The notes under the pieces were generated by a model, which saw nothing but the letters and a program-made list of their open reading frames with translations, ran no database searches and had not been told where the DNA came from. This document shows positions 1 through 15,200 of a stretch of 64,000 bases of DNA, piece after piece; positions within the stretch are counted from its first letter, which is position 1; every line of letters starts with the position of its first letter. Source of the stretch: Henricia sp. BOLD:AAB3569 (Eukaryota > Echinodermata > Asteroidea > Spinulosida > Echinasteridae); contig JBBELK010000052.1 in the NCBI GenBank assembly GCA_037783545.1, forward strand, positions 1,674,001 through 1,738,000, written 5' to 3'. Made by a program: the position numbers and the translations under genes.

Positions 1-229
1 TTCGCCGTTTCCAGAGTCATCTTCGTCGTCGTAATAACATTCCTCCTCTTCCTCCCCGTCGTCGTAATCGCCATCATCTGCGTAATCGTCGTCCTCGTAG
101 AAGTCCGTCAAGTCCTGGGAGCCGTGTAGCGGGGTCTGTGTCTTGGGCTTGATGCAGTATTCTTGCAGGGTGATGGGCACGCTCACGCCGTCCTTTTCTG
201 CCTCGGCTTTGGTCCGCGAGACTTGCCTC
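1..229 (-). CDS. CDC34/UBE2R2: UBE2R exon 5 (partial, C-terminal acidic tail)
   Basis: Begins after the acceptor CCCAACAG at 237-230 and completes a split Lys codon. It encodes [15 protein letters not shown], the conserved LQEYCIK segment and then a strongly acidic tail with [14 protein letters not shown] at the window edge. Vertebrate proteins end in SGxEES or similar, so probably only one or a few codons are missing. Confidence 0.95.
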
Positions 230-3200
230 CTGTTGGGCGAGAGAAAACAGTGATTTAAAATGGTGTTTACAGGTAGTCAAGATATGGGGCGGATTGCAAT
301 ATGCGGTCTAAGACCAGTCTATAGGCTTAGCCGGCTAATGCGGCGTCTGCTAAGACCAGTCTATAATTATAGCCCGCTTGCAATATCGTGGTTTAAAATT
401 TAAGACCGTGACGAGCAGGCTATGATTGATAATAGACCGATTGCGCGACTGATGTTTACATGTCTTCAAGTGACGCCTAGTGGGTATTACGCCACCTAAA
501 CTTTCACGTGCACAGTAGTGTATTAAGCTGTGCAACTGCAGCGTGAACATAATATTCGGAATATCTACACAATAAAATTTACATGAGCGGAAAGAGGATT
601 TCATGTAGTTTCTTGGGGTTTATGGTTTATAGAAAGATAATGTCAAATATTTTGACATCAACGAGAGAGGTTTTACTTAGCCGATTGTGTTTGTGTGTGG
701 TACGTAGTGTGTGTGCGCGTGCGCGCGTGACCTATTTTTGTGTGAATATGAGCGCACGCGCAGTGCACTCATTTGAATGAGAAAATTACTTTACATTTTT
801 GTACATGACAAATTCATATGTGCCCAGACACCACTAAAGACTTTAAAAAAAGCTTGAGAACATTTTAAACTTTCAACTAGCAAGGCAATCACGCAAACGA
901 TCCTGCATGGATAAAAGACGGGATCTTGAGCGAGCTGACGATGTTTTGGTGGAATATTTGAATAAAAAAAAGTTAGTACGATGCAATTACAACTTTATTA
1001 AGTTGATACAAGCCGTAAATACATATTTTGCAAAGTTTTAAAAATAACTCGCACAAGGTAATTTGATTTGCAGTAAGTTGAAGGCACAGATAAGCGACCG
1101 ATTTACCGTTTGCAAAACGGCCACAAATCACGGTGGATCTCGTTCAGTCTCGTGGTAAATCAGTTTAAACTTTGCCGATCAGAACATGACGGCACGATAC
1201 TGTGGAGGATGCCATGTTTGTTGATATTTCATATCCACTATAGGTCACGTGACTCAGAGGGCACAATCGGTCTATAGAGCTTCTGCACCAGTGGCCATGT
1301 CAGGGGCAGGTTTTCTTATTTAAATGATGTAACAATAGAACCACAAAGCACCTACTCATGCATGATGTAAAGTGACAATGTGATTGCCCCCTGTCATAGC
1401 CGCCGTGCAAAGGCTCTATTGGTCTATAAGTCTTGGACACTACGCTGCATCTTGTAATTTTTGCTGAAAGAAGACAAAGTGTTGTGAACAGAACGCACAT
1501 TATGCCCTTTGGTGCCTTTTTAGTGCTATGTATTTGATAATTTTCACAGTCAGTTTCTTTGCAAAACCTGTGAAAGTGCATGCGCCATCAAGTGTCTTCG
1601 TGAAGATGTTTGTTTGGCTTGAAATTATGCAAGTATAGCTGGCTGCGTCACTTTCCATTAAGGTACTGTATGTATGTTTTTCAGCTGGCGCAGCTGTACT
1701 TCAGTTAGACTGGTTTACTGCAATGGGCTAAACCAGCGACTAAGCCTAGACTGGCTAAAAAAAAAAAAACAGACCGGTCTTAGACCAGTGGCTAAGTCAA
1801 TTTTATTGCAACCCGCCCCAGTCTACCAGGGACAATGACAGACAGTCAGAGACACAGATCATAAATTTCACTCGGAGACCAGTGGTCATTTTTATGCAAC
1901 TGCGTAAGGCAGCCCACTTGTACGATTATTTATTGCATCAGTTGTAAACTGTGGACCTTGGACTGTACCGTGAAAGAGCGGTTTTGTGGCCGTATGAGTC
2001 AGAAGAATGACTATTTTGCACGCATCACACACCACATGCAACGCACAACCGTTGCCAGTTTATAATGCAGGCAAAGGAGGCGCTTGCTTAGGGATTAGAC
2101 TTGTACAAGTCTGCTTCGCTACTCGTTGCAGTCTCGGTCTGCTCGCCGAGCTGCACAGTACATACATGTAAATGGTACAACGCTCTACATGTACATGTAC
2201 ATGTATGTCATGGCGACTAGACTTGCAATTACTGAATCAATTAGGGGCGCTTGGAAAATAAAATGTGGATCACGCAGCACACAACAAAAAAGTGGAAATC
2301 CGCTAAAAATTTGAGATTTCACAATGTTAATTTTTTTTTTGGACATAGCTATTTGCATGATAGTGGTGTTTAAAGGCCCAGTGTATCATTTGCAATGACC
2401 CCAAAAAGTAATCGACGAGTTTACTGGGGAAAGTTCTGAAAGTAAAGATTGAATTAATAGCAACTACCCAATGAAAGGTTTCCGCTAAAAATGATATAAT
2501 TTTACCAGAAAATAATCCGTAAAGATGAAATTATTTAGATCGTTTGCAAACGATTTACTTATTTTGGGTTCGCATCTACGCGGTCTAAAATGCATGGGCG
2601 CTGTGTACTGCGTGTGCGTGTTCCAACGCGATGCATTTTTATGGATCGCGCGCACACGCAGTATATGATGTGCGCCACAGAGTGCATGACGCAAGCCACA
2701 TAGTACCCGATCAACTGAGAATGAATATTTAAAACACCCCGCCAAGACCAGGAAAATGCATATGGATTTTCATGTTTTTTTTAAACGTGGTACATTTGAC
2801 AAAGCTGAAATTTCTTCCGATGAGTTTGTTGATGTCTTTCTTTTGATTTATAATGGTTTTATTCGCAGAATCGCTCAAAAACAGATCATCTACAGGGACT
2901 TTAAAACGATCTCAAAAGTCTTCAAGGCGTTTAAGGTCTCTACGTCTCTCCCCGCCCCCTCCCACAAAGGAGCCACGCCCCTTCCGATTTCCCCCAAACC
3001 CCCAATCTCACCCCTGGATACGTAGTGCAATTACACTTCAAAGACTAGAGTGACTTACTTGATGATATTAGCATATTCAGCATCTTTTCCCTTGGACTCT
3101 TTCCACTTCCTGTACATGACCGAGGCATCGACGTTTGCAGGAGAGAATGTGTTGGGTTCGTTGAGGAGTGATATGACGCTTAGTAGGATCGTTCTGCATC

Positions 3201-6200
3201 GTTCATGATAAACACAACATGGCATTTACATCTAAGTCTACATTCATAAGTACCCATGACATTTACCCATTCCTATTGGTTGAGATGTCACATGGTGGTC
3301 TAAAACAGGTGATAAAGACTCAGTTATAAACACTTTCCCACAATTTTTTTAAATGAAAGATAAATTGTTTTGAAGCTGAAGAAAATCTGCTGTGATAAAT
3401 CTATTAAAAATACCAGGGGCCAAATTTGGTTAGCACATAATTGAATTATAAAATGGGTTACCAGCCAAAATGGTTTTTTTTTTGTCAGAAACAGTAGCAA
3501 AATATTGTTATTTATTTGTTTTATTTAGTTGGTTTAATGAAGTCCGTAGGCTGAATTGCATGAAGCGTGTATCTTCCAGAGCGTGATCCAAAACTGGTAA
3601 ACACTGGATGAACATTTCAAAATTTCCTAAATTAATCAAAATAATACCTCGATCTGTAAAGAAATTTCCATATTTTACAATCATATTACAAAAATTAACA
3701 GAATAAATTTGACTGGGCACAAATTTGATTGATTATCTGTCCCTTGCGCATAAAAACAATCTCCGCATAAAACTGTAAAGCCAATTTGAACATGTGATAA
3801 ACTGGGTGTGTGTATTAACATCAGTAGAAGGTAAACAAACAGGTTCACTTTAGTTGTTGACTAAGGAAAGGAATTTGTCTCTTGATTTCCACGCTCTCCC
3901 CCTAAACATCGAGATACATACGGTGGTCACAAAAGATTCCGACTGAAAACCCATTTTTATAAAGCAAACAAATTTTAGATTTTAAAAAATATATTTTTTT
4001 TGTCAAACAGCTTTATGAAATTGGCCTTAGGTTAGCAGAATTATTTTTCAAGGCTGCCTGCGTAACATCCTGAGATATCAGGAAATTTCCACTCTGCAAA
4101 GCGACGTAACAATACCCTGAGGAAAAACACGCAAATCTGTGGAGTAAGCCAGCTGTTGTCTTGAGCCAACTCACGCCCGAGTCATTTTGATGTAATTTAA
4201 TCAATTCGGTCATGTTATGCCGAAAAGAAACTATTTCTATACTTTCCAGAAAATGTATTGGGTTCCGTTCCTTACGACTGTCCCATTCCTACCAAACTTT
4301 CAAACGACGATCTTAATTTACTCCGCAGTTTTTCAAATTAATAACAGGGATGCATGCTGACGAATGTAATGGAACGGATTCCCCAGTATGCTTTAAATAG
4401 CAGCCAATCACCGACGCGGACAACAGCCAGCATTACCGAGTACATGTATCACATGCATGCACGGTGTTTACAATCTGCCCGCGTTACATTTGAATGCCTG
4501 CAATCATGATGCAATGCACTGCCAAGCGTCCTGATTGGTCCAGCAGAGGCGACAAGATTTCTGTCGCTTGTCCCACCGCGAAATGGGGCCTGTTTCAACA
4601 GGGCCACTGTACGCAGGAGTTAGGGAGTGCGTTTAAGGGGCACTGTTGCAAGAGGATGCCTGCGTAATAACTTCTTGCCACACACATGCGTGTTAAAAGG
4701 CTACATGTACAACGTACATGTACTGCAAGTGGACATACATGCAAGTGTCGGCCTAAAATCCTACCTGACACTTTGTGTTGGGTTCCACCTTTCTGAAGGT
4801 AGTTCACCGCTCTGTGGGTCATCAACTGGTGGATGGAGAATTGATATGCATACATCGCCCGTTTGCTGGAAAAAGGAAGGAAATGGACTTCCAATATTAA
4901 ATGGGAGCTTACAAAAACTTGGCCCAAAGTCGACAATCGACAACCGGTTACTTTTACACCTCAAATTCACAGAATTTTTCAACTTGCACGAATGTTTGCC
5001 ACAAAAGGCTTGATTTACAAACTGTACGTCAGATTCACATTCGCACTCACTCAGTATAAACCGGTCTTAAAAGGCACATGCTCGTCAGCAATGCGCGCGC
5101 GCCAAATTTGTGCGACGAAATACGCAGCTCCATGCCTTTGCTACGGAGCTGCGTATTTCGTGGCATTTATTTGGCGCACGCGCATTGCTGACGAGCTTGC
5201 GTTTTTCTAAAGGTCCATTTTTTATCCGTCTTGCGTGCATTGCATTTGTGCTGCGCTCTTCCGTCTGTATTGGTCTATAAAGCAATCCAGATGCAACGCA
5301 TGTGCAAGACGGATGAAAAACAGACCTACCGTATGGAAAGGCACAGGCTCGTCAACAATGCGGGCGCACTAAATTCGTGCCACGAAATACGCAGCTTCGT
5401 GCCTTTGCTACCCTGAGCTGCGTATTTCGTGTCATGAATTTGGCGCGCGCATTGCTGACGAGCCTTAAAAACCTTAAAAACACATTACATGTACGTTTTG
5501 GATTTATTACTTGTACATGTAAATCAGTCACACAAACTTACATCGTATATGTTGGGATGCCACATCTTTGTGATAAATTTGAATGTTGGAGGTGAATACG
5601 GGTAATCATGTGGAAATTTCATTTGTGCCTGCAGAAAGAGAAAAACCAAAATAAAATGTTTTAAGCAGTTTTGATGTACAGTAGGTTGAAGATAAAAATC
5701 AAACAATTGCAGATTTTAAAAAAGAAAATTAGTCATTTGAATTTCTACCAATTTACATTACCCGGTACATTGTACATGTACATGTACCAAATCTAAAAGG
5801 AAATCAAATTCTCATTATCTTTGTGCATTAGAATTAAAAACAAAACTGAAACAGAAACATTAGTAGCCTTGAAACAATGTACACGTACGGTATAAATTAC
5901 GGTGGACATTTCTCATGTTTTCTTTATTTTGAATATAGACAAAGCACATACCGTACACACATACTTGATAACGATCAGCATGCTTTTTATTAAACAGTAT
6001 ACCGGTACAAATAATGAATGTTTATGAGTTCAATGGTACGAATATTTTCATGAGTTGAAAGATGGAATGTTCCATTCAACAAGCTTGAAGGCGGAGCAGA
6101 GTTGAATGGAATAATTCCATCTTTCAACGAACGAAAATATTCGTTCCATTGAACGAATGAAAAACATTCATTATTTGTTTTATATAACGCTCAAAGAGAT

Positions 6201-9200
6201 TATTGTCATTTGATTGGAGAACATCTAAGAGCCTGAGAATATGAAAAAGTACTTAAAGAGGAAGAATCCCCCTTGACGAAAATCCAGCATTTAGGCTTTT
6301 TTCGATAGTCCAAACATCCCTCTTGCCGACAAGGATTTTTATTATTTTTTTAATTGTCGGTTTTAAGTGGATAAATTGCAAGCAAAAGTGCGCTTTTCGA
6401 AAATGAGATTTTCGCGATTTCTGAAACACTCATTAGGTATTCATGATATGCGCGTGACCCAGAGACGCAATCCTGAGAAAGAGAAGTCAACACGATTGTT
6501 AGCTCCATACGTTTACATGCAAAAAACTTGGAAAACCGTCTCTGTTAGATGGTGTTTTTTGAAGAATTTTGTTGGTCCAAAAAGCCAGAGATATGCCCAG
6601 TATACATGTACAGTTGTGTAGCTGCGTGGTTGTGTGTTTTACCAGACACTATGAAAAAAAAAGAGCAGAAAGATTTTCTTTTCTATTACCAAGAGAGAGA
6701 AAAATGAGTCGCTCATTCTAACTTGTACTGGTCGATGTTCAAACACGTGAGAAATACGGCCCGCAGAGAACCGTTCCAAGCTGTACACAGACCGCTGTGC
6801 ATGACATTCGTTCCGTGACACGGTTGGTGACGTAGCATTGAATGGTTAAATTATTTAACGCCATGTGTCCTGCTATCGTCCAATCAAATAACAGGAATCT
6901 ACTTGCACAAAATATTGCGTATTAACACAGAGCATGCTTGGACGTTTTACCATCAGCAAAGAAGAGGAACTTCCAATATATTTCAAGCTACTGTATTTTA
7001 CTGCCTTTTCAGAGCGATTAATTTTTCATTTTTTATTCAGCTTCGCATACATACAATGTCCAAGTACAGAGCGTGATCCAAAACTGGTAAACACCGGATG
7101 AAAATGTCAACATTTCTTAAATTAATCAAAACCCCAAACAGTAAAAATTAACAGAATAAATTTGGCTGGGCACACTGTGCCATCACATTTACAAGAAATA
7201 GTTGGCAGTTTTTTTCAATTTTATTGATTGTCCATACCTCACACATAAAAACAACCTCTGCATAAAACTGTAAAGTCAACTTCAACATATGATAAACTGG
7301 GTGTGTGTATTAACATCAGTAGCAGGTAAACATATGTAGAGGTTCACTTTAGTTTTCATTTGTTGTATTGACTAAGGAAAGGCATTTGTCTCTTGTTTTC
7401 CGTCCCGCACGTGAGGGATGGAATTGGATCACGCTCTACATGTACCGTACCATTACCAAATTCCAATTGAAATAAGGCATACAAAAAAAATGGGGGACAA
7501 ATGGGGGAAATAAGGAAAAAAACAACCCTACGTTTCCATTTGCAAATATATGGACTCTGTACATGTACATACAGTGAGACTAGAGTGTACAGTAGTACGT
7601 GTACATGCACTTTAGGACTTGTATAGATCGACCCAGCATTGTCAACATGGCCGTCTTTTTCTGTGATGGTGCATACATTTTCTGTTCCAAATTCAGCAAA
7701 ATTTCATAAATTTCATGTTTGTGGGTAATTCCCAAAATTAGGGGTCCAAAACGCGACACCCTGAGCTTCAAAAATCGCCATTCATGATCACATTTATCAG
7801 TAATAGACTGTGATTATAGGGGACAGCATCATATTCTTGAGTATTTTGTTCTCCGATTACTGACAAATATTCAAAACAAAAGACCATAAAGGCTCATAAT
7901 TTGTTCCATGATATGAATTTGGTGTCGCGGTTACATACACCAATGAAAATTGGCTGTAGAATGAGCTTGCATTAACCTTGGTGCCGTATCCACACACAAA
8001 CATTAAATTCAAGTGGCGCTTGTGGAAATAAAAATAAATATTTTCTGCTGGGAAACCACTTTCAATTATTAAAATCACTTGAAAATCTTTAAAAGCATGT
8101 CACACTTTGGGACCCCTATGCGAATTACCCTTGTAGATTGTACGTAAAGGGATATGGTACAGTATGAAGGCGACAAACATCAAAATATTGTACATGTACA
8201 TGTATGATAAAATTATTTATAACAGTGACACTTTATACATTTTTAAATAATTGCCGTCTTTTTATTTTCTCTAGTGTACAGTATGTATCCCACTGCTTCT
8301 GACTGTACTGTACGGTATGTATGTAAATGTATTATGCGATTTATTTTTGCTTCATCAATTTTGTAGATAAGTGGTGTAAGCTTTTGATACAGTAGACCGT
8401 ATAGGAATATGTATGGTGGAGCCTGTGCATCCTCAGTGTGCCACTGCAAGTGCGAAGGACACTACTGTGTATGCATTTTATGAATCATCAATGATGAGTC
8501 TGGCCAAGGTGGTTTTTTTATATGCACCGATCTGATTGGTCAATGGGGACAATGGGACTCTGGATAGGTTAATAGGCTGACCAATAAACAATCTGGACAG
8601 TCCAAGGATGGTCAGTCAATACATGCTACCATGTTGTAGTGCATACTGTACATTATTACAATTTATTCATGCCATTAGCTTGACCTCTGTCTGTCTATTG
8701 TAACAGTAGACCATTTGCCTTTGTTTTTAGTATACAGTGGAACACTGATAATAAGAGCACTGTTATTAATACAAAGTAGTGCTTATGAGTCTTTCCATGG
8801 TAAACACAGTAAAGGGTGCATTTTGGCAACACAGACCATATTTTCCAGAAAATACCTTTGTCTGGTCTCAAAATAAAAGAAATAAAGTTGTTCTGAAGAG
8901 ATATCTTAGGCCCAAAAAGGTTTACAATTAGTGTGACAATTAACATGCCTTTTTAAAAACCCTGTGTACAAATTTACAATATAACGCTCGTAACCGGGAT
9001 GGCCTAAAATGTAATAACACAAGTGTCCGTCCCAGTTACGCGCGTTACATTATAAATTTGTACACCGGGTTTTTTAAAAGGCATGTTGTCACACTATTTG
9101 TAACCCTTTTTGGGCCTAAGTTATCTCTTCAGAACAACTTAAACTTATTTATTTTAATTTGAGACCAGACAAAGGTATTTTCTGGAAAATATGGTCTGTG

Positions 9201-12200
9201 TTGCCAAAATGCCCCCTTTATCGTGGAAATACTCTTTTGCCTTTGTTTTTAGTATATTTGCACGTATTTATAGGGTACATACAATGTACATGTGGCTATT
9301 TGTACAAGTACATGTACATACCGAGCACAAAAGAAACGCAAAACAATTTGTCCACTTTTTGATTGAAAAAGCAGTCAATCTGAGCATGGGAATTTTCAGC
9401 ACACAGAAGCTTAATGAAGTCATGCATAATGAAGCAGTTATGTTTTGTCAACTGAAATTTTGAACAAATGAAATTTTGAAATTTCAATTGAAATGAAAAT
9501 TTACATTTCTCTTGTTGTTCGGTATGCATCTACATGTACCGTAATTTTCGGAATATAGGGCGCCCGGGCTATAAGCCGCAGCGCCCGAAAATTCCAGAAA
9601 CAAGATTCAGACGTCAACATATAAGCCGCACCACCGTATAAGCCGCACCATTGTGTAGGCTGTGGCGTTCTAAAAACCTGCCGAAAGTGTTGCACATCGG
9701 ACAGTGCACGCATCAGTGGTCACACTCACTGTCGGCACATCGGCAAAATGCCACAAAGTAATAATAGCGTCCATGAACAGCACACAATGGAAAGCAAAAC
9801 ATTTCTATTAAAATCGTGAATTAAGTTGCACTGAAGGGGATTTTCCCTCAGAGAAAAAAACATTGATTTTTTCCCCTGGATCAATGATCTGATCATCATC
9901 ACCATGCAAATGCCAGTTATCTTTTTTTCTTTTGGTAGCCCCAAAAAGGGCTGTTTGCTTTTCGTTGTCTTTTTTTGTCCATTTTGTCTTTTTTGTCTTT
10001 TCTGCAGAAAACCGTACGCTGCAGCATTGTGCACCACCGAAATGCATACATTTGTGTAATGTTGATGATCGTGAACGGCTTCGTCAATGTTAAAATCATC
10101 AGCAGGGCATGACAGAAGTGTGGCCGGTCGTGGTATGCCACAGCGATGGTGAATATGGCAGCCTCGAGGGCCAAGGATTCATGTTGTCGCTACAACTGCA
10201 CTTAAAACAAACAGCTCTTTTCAGAGCTAACACAACCCCATGCCCCGATAAAGATATTAAAAAGAAAGCAGCTTGCCCCAAACTTCTCTTCATGTGTGTT
10301 GTGTGAACAATGTTTGCAAGAATTTCGCACGCAATGCATGATACCTTGCGTGATTCTTGTTAAAATGCATCAAATTTATCGTCAATAAAAATGAATAGAC
10401 GGCAACATCAAAAATTGTGATGTGATGCAAAGCGCCCTGTTTGACACAAAGCACATTATTTTTTCTTGGTTAGTCTTAAATTCAAGCGTTATATATTTAT
10501 CTTGTCCTTCAAGAGCCGACTGTAAACAAGGCGCCATTAAAGGCCGAGGCTCGTCAATGCGCGCGTGAGGCCAAATTCGTGCCACGAAATACGCAGCTCC
10601 ATGCCTGGTTATTGAGCTGCGTATTTCGTTGCATGAATTTGGCCTCGTGCACGCATTGACAAGCCTCTAACAGTTTTATGTTATGCCAAGCACTTATGTT
10701 ATGCCAGGGCTCTATAGGCACGTGCCTTGTTATGCCCACAGTAATGTCTTGAATCAAGACATGGGCTGCTTTCGAGCACGGCACTAGGGATCCCTGGTGC
10801 TCGCCTGAAAGCACGTTGGTGCACCAGATGGTGGCACCAACTGCTCCCGACCTCCGAGTCCTCGGGACAACTGGGAGACATGCGCAGTTGCGCGTACTCA
10901 TGCATGACTCAGCAAAAATGGCTGGCGCGTCGTAGAATAATTCTGGAAATTTGGGTCGATATTTTGAATGTTCAAACTTCCACATCGAAACCAAACTTTG
11001 TAAATATTTTCATGATTTATTTTTATCAGATATCTGTATATTTTGTGGAAAACCAAGATTTTATTAGCGGGGATGTAATTTCTAATGACCGTGGTGCACC
11101 AGGGATCCCGATAAGGCTTTTGAGCGCGATTGTGTACGCATGTGTGTGACGTAACGTTCCCAACGCCTGGGAGCACCAGGGACGAGCACTCGAAAGCAGC
11201 CTACATGTAGGTAGTTGACGGCGCCTGCTGACTGCCGATTTTGGTGATATTTTGGGGGAAATTTAACCACTGCAGAGGTGGATTTGCGTGATATTTGAGA
11301 CAAATATAAAAGGAAACCAGCCCCAATAGACTTGCACCAAAACAAAATCAGCCTGACAGATTAAATGAGAGAAACAAAAGGCGGTATGATTTACAGTGCA
11401 ATTTCACGCCGCCGTCCATCAAGCATGCAAACTTCGGTTACAAATTTAACCAATAATAGTGTCACGACTGCGCGGCTCATGACATCACAAATTTCTAAGT
11501 CGCTAGCGTAGGCTAAGTGGCTTTTGAGTGAAGTGATTTTACAGCAAAGACAACGTTGAAATTACTTGTACCGATTTTTCGTTTAAAAGACAAATTTCCA
11601 CAGACAATGACGAACACATAACTCTTTGGATTTTAAAACAACGCCAACTAAAAGTAAAGAATTGAAGAAAACACGGAAGGAACAGATGCACACAAACGCT
11701 TTGTTTGGCGTTGGACGAGTACTCGTGACCGATGGCATGGTCCGATGTCGAACTGGTTGCCTGCGCTTGTGCAGTGTCACATCGATGTATCACCAACGAA
11801 GATCGGTACACTTTGCACCTGGGAAATTTGCACACCTTTTCGTGCGCGTGCGAAGGCCTTCAACATCGTTTGTTGACAATAAAAAATTTCCATAAAAAAT
11901 TGATAGAATTATTTCAGGAATCACGATACATAATCATATGAGCATATCATGATTTTTATCTTTAGAGCTCGGCGTATAAGCCGCCCGGTTTATAACTTAA
12001 AGCCGCCGGGAACTTTTTTTTTGTGCAAAATCAACATACATTTGTACAAGCCGCGGCATGTACATCAACTACATGTAGCAAAGGGCGCCCTCTTTCATAA
12101 TTTTCACCACATATAAAATAATTGTTTCCCCCGCTATGCGCAAAAAAATGGCCTTGTTGATTGCACACTGTAGGGGAACACACAATGACCTCACATACAA

Positions 12201-15200
12201 AACATCAGTACAGTCATGCTTAGTCATGCCATACTCTGGTACATGAACATGTACTGCACATGTACATGTACCTGTACGTACCTATGGAGCTATATAGCTC
12301 CATGATGTACCATACATGTACATATGTATCATCAGTAATCGGGTCCCCCACACAGGGATAAACAAATACACATTGTATTACTGTTGAGTGACTCTCGTAT
12401 TTTTAGAATCAATTCCAATTCTGCAAAGGAATAGCTACATGTGTACTCCTTCCAGATTTGACTCAATTTTCATTTGGGGAATGGAAAAGTACCGTAACCT
12501 TAAAAATTGGAATTTCCCTGCACCCAAAGTGATGAATGAACACAATATTTGGGGTTGTTCCTTATCACCACAGAAATGAAATTGAACCCTTTGCATGTTG
12601 CCAAGGTCAGGTGTACATCTACATGTACCAGTGAACTAGCTGTTTTACTGCACTTTAGCAATGGACATTTTAGGTTACCAGTGAATTTTTTGACCCAGCT
12701 ACATGTACCGGTACTCTGGTAACGTCACACTTTGATATTCCATTGCCATTTCTATAGGCCTATACACGGTAGCAACCTGATATCTGAGGTAGGCCTTTTT
12801 TAAATACTAAAACTGCCTACTGATAAATTTGCCAAATAAGAGCTTTTGTGGACTGACCGCCCGAGTACTGTACTGGTACATTATGTGTATGTAAGCAACA
12901 CACTCGGCATGTACATGTATGTACCGGTATTGATCGGATACATCAAATATGATAACCTAGACAAAGGTTGAACTACATGTACATGTACATGTACATGTAC
13001 ATGTACGTACGTACATGTACGTACGTACATGTACATGTACATGTACCATGCATACCATACATGTAGGTGGCACTCTGGCTTTGTTTCTTGGACATGTTGG
13101 CTGGGTTGTCATACCATGGTCATACCCATACAACCTACATGTACATGTACATGAACGTAGGGTACATGTACATGAACGTAGGGTACATGTACAATGTACA
13201 GTACATGTACCAGTACATGTACATGTGCCATACATTGTACTTTAAAGGAGCCTGTCCAGATTTGTTCAGAGAATGGATTTCGTTTTAACCCGAGAATCAG
13301 GGGCAATGCATAGTTCTGACCTGTCAATCAAGCCGACCCCGCGACCAATCACAGACGGCGCCCACAAAGGTCAAAGTGATGCAATCATCGATCACAATCA
13401 CGCAATGTTTTTGCCCATACAGTTTGTATGTTGTATGCGCCAGTGACTGGGTGAATTTTGGTTTTAATGTCGGGCGATTCGCTGTTCAAAGGTAGGAAAG
13501 CGCATTTTTATAAATATATGTCATCCCTGCATTACTAGCCCTTCGCTCAGTGTGTGCTATGGTAACTGTCGACCCTAAAACATAAATACCTTTGAGTTTT
13601 CTCCAATGAATCTGTGCTTTCCATGTCGAGTCCCGTTGCTTTGTACGTACATGTCGCCATTTTTTGCGATGGCTTGTGAGCACATAGCAACAATATCTAA
13701 GGGGCGGGGTTAACTGGGCAATCTCGGAACTATGCATTACAATGTACAATAAACCTCGGATAAGTCGGATCCAATGGGACCGAGCGATTTTATCCGACTT
13801 AAGCGAAAATCTGACTTACGCGAAGATGAAAAAAAACCCATAGGGATTCATTGATTTTGAACCAAAATCGTACCGGTATCTGATCATAATACGGACATCA
13901 CAGTACAACATTTCAAGACATGTATTACTTCAATTCCTAGAAAAGTGCTATAATGGGAGTGTACTGACCGTATTTGTTTTGCATTTTTATCCGAAAATAC
14001 CAGTAGGCCTACATGTACGTATACGGTTCCTGTTATAACAAGTTAATTTACAATGAAAGACCTTGTCATGCTTGTTATGTAAAATGATTCACTATCACTT
14101 CCTTGTTGAGTCATTAGATTGAAAATAACAAAATAAAAAAATTCTAAATAAATAATTCTACATGTACATTTATAATGTATCCATTATTTATGTGTATTAT
14201 GTGCAAACATTTAAAGGGACACACCGGCTTACTGTTTACATAATGTAGCGATCTAGCATCCTTGACAATAATTTGTTGATGGTCGTTATGAAAGAAATTA
14301 TCAAAATGTCACGTAATTAACTAGAAATGTTTAAAATTAACAAAAGAGACAAATGTTGGGCTGTACACTTTACCAGCCGTCGCGATGTATGTATTATGTG
14401 TTTGTAAATAAAGGTGGCGTTCGATATGGTCAAGACGTGTTTAACCTCGTGTCCTTGTTTTTCCCGACTCATCACACCTTGCATAATCCCTCAGGTCAGC
14501 GCTGACTCGAGGAAGCAACTCGAACGCAACTTTTTGGTGTCTTTAGCGCCCGCAATAGGCCTACATGTATGCTGTTTTTTCTTTGAATATTATTTATCGC
14601 CGCGAAGCGAAGACGCAAAAATCAACCATGTCAACACCCAGAAACCCTTCTTATTAAATAAGTTGGCAGATTTGTGTACAAATTGGAAAATACGCGCGTT
14701 ATGTACATACCGTAGTGTTCGTAGGACAATATTTTCCAACAAGAAGAGAAACCAACCGCGAATGACAAAAGCAACTCGCACTTCGCGCTGGTTTTTATGG
14801 CTGGAAATAAAACAAACTCCAAGACCACGTGATTTATCCTAACCAGAATCTTGTTCGGATAAATCATGTAACATTGATTTTCTAAAAAATTCTAAAAAAC
14901 GGCAATTTTGTGGTTTCTTTTTAGGTTCACTTCAGTCTATTTCGCAAAGACTTTCAAAATCATGTACTTAGGGTCTATTTCGAGCCCAAAATAGCTCAAC
15001 AAAGCCGGTTTGTCCCTTTAAAGTTACCGGTATAGTGTCTGTAGTTCTCAGCAAATTCAATTTTTTCTCAGAACGAATTTAAAAAAACAAAATCATGCTT
15101 TGTATTTTAGACTCAACCCTGTGAAAAATGCTGTTTTTATATGGCCATTTTTTTGCGCCTTGCCTAGACTTGCCCAGGTCTAACTTCCCGTGTTTGGTCT

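Noticed and set aside
4595-5285. Longer open frames around UBE2R exon 3, 113-128 codons
   Set aside because: They are shadows of the exon or of the fold-back palindromes on the other strand; no domain.
9159-9463. Frames beginning [17 protein letters not shown]
   Set aside because: The same peptide appears at each copy of the AGTCTTTCC fold-back arm, so it is arm sequence and not a gene.
12957-13327. Overlapping 72-92 codon frames on both strands
   Set aside because: They are translations of TACATG/GTACGT hexamer repeats and have no stable protein signal.
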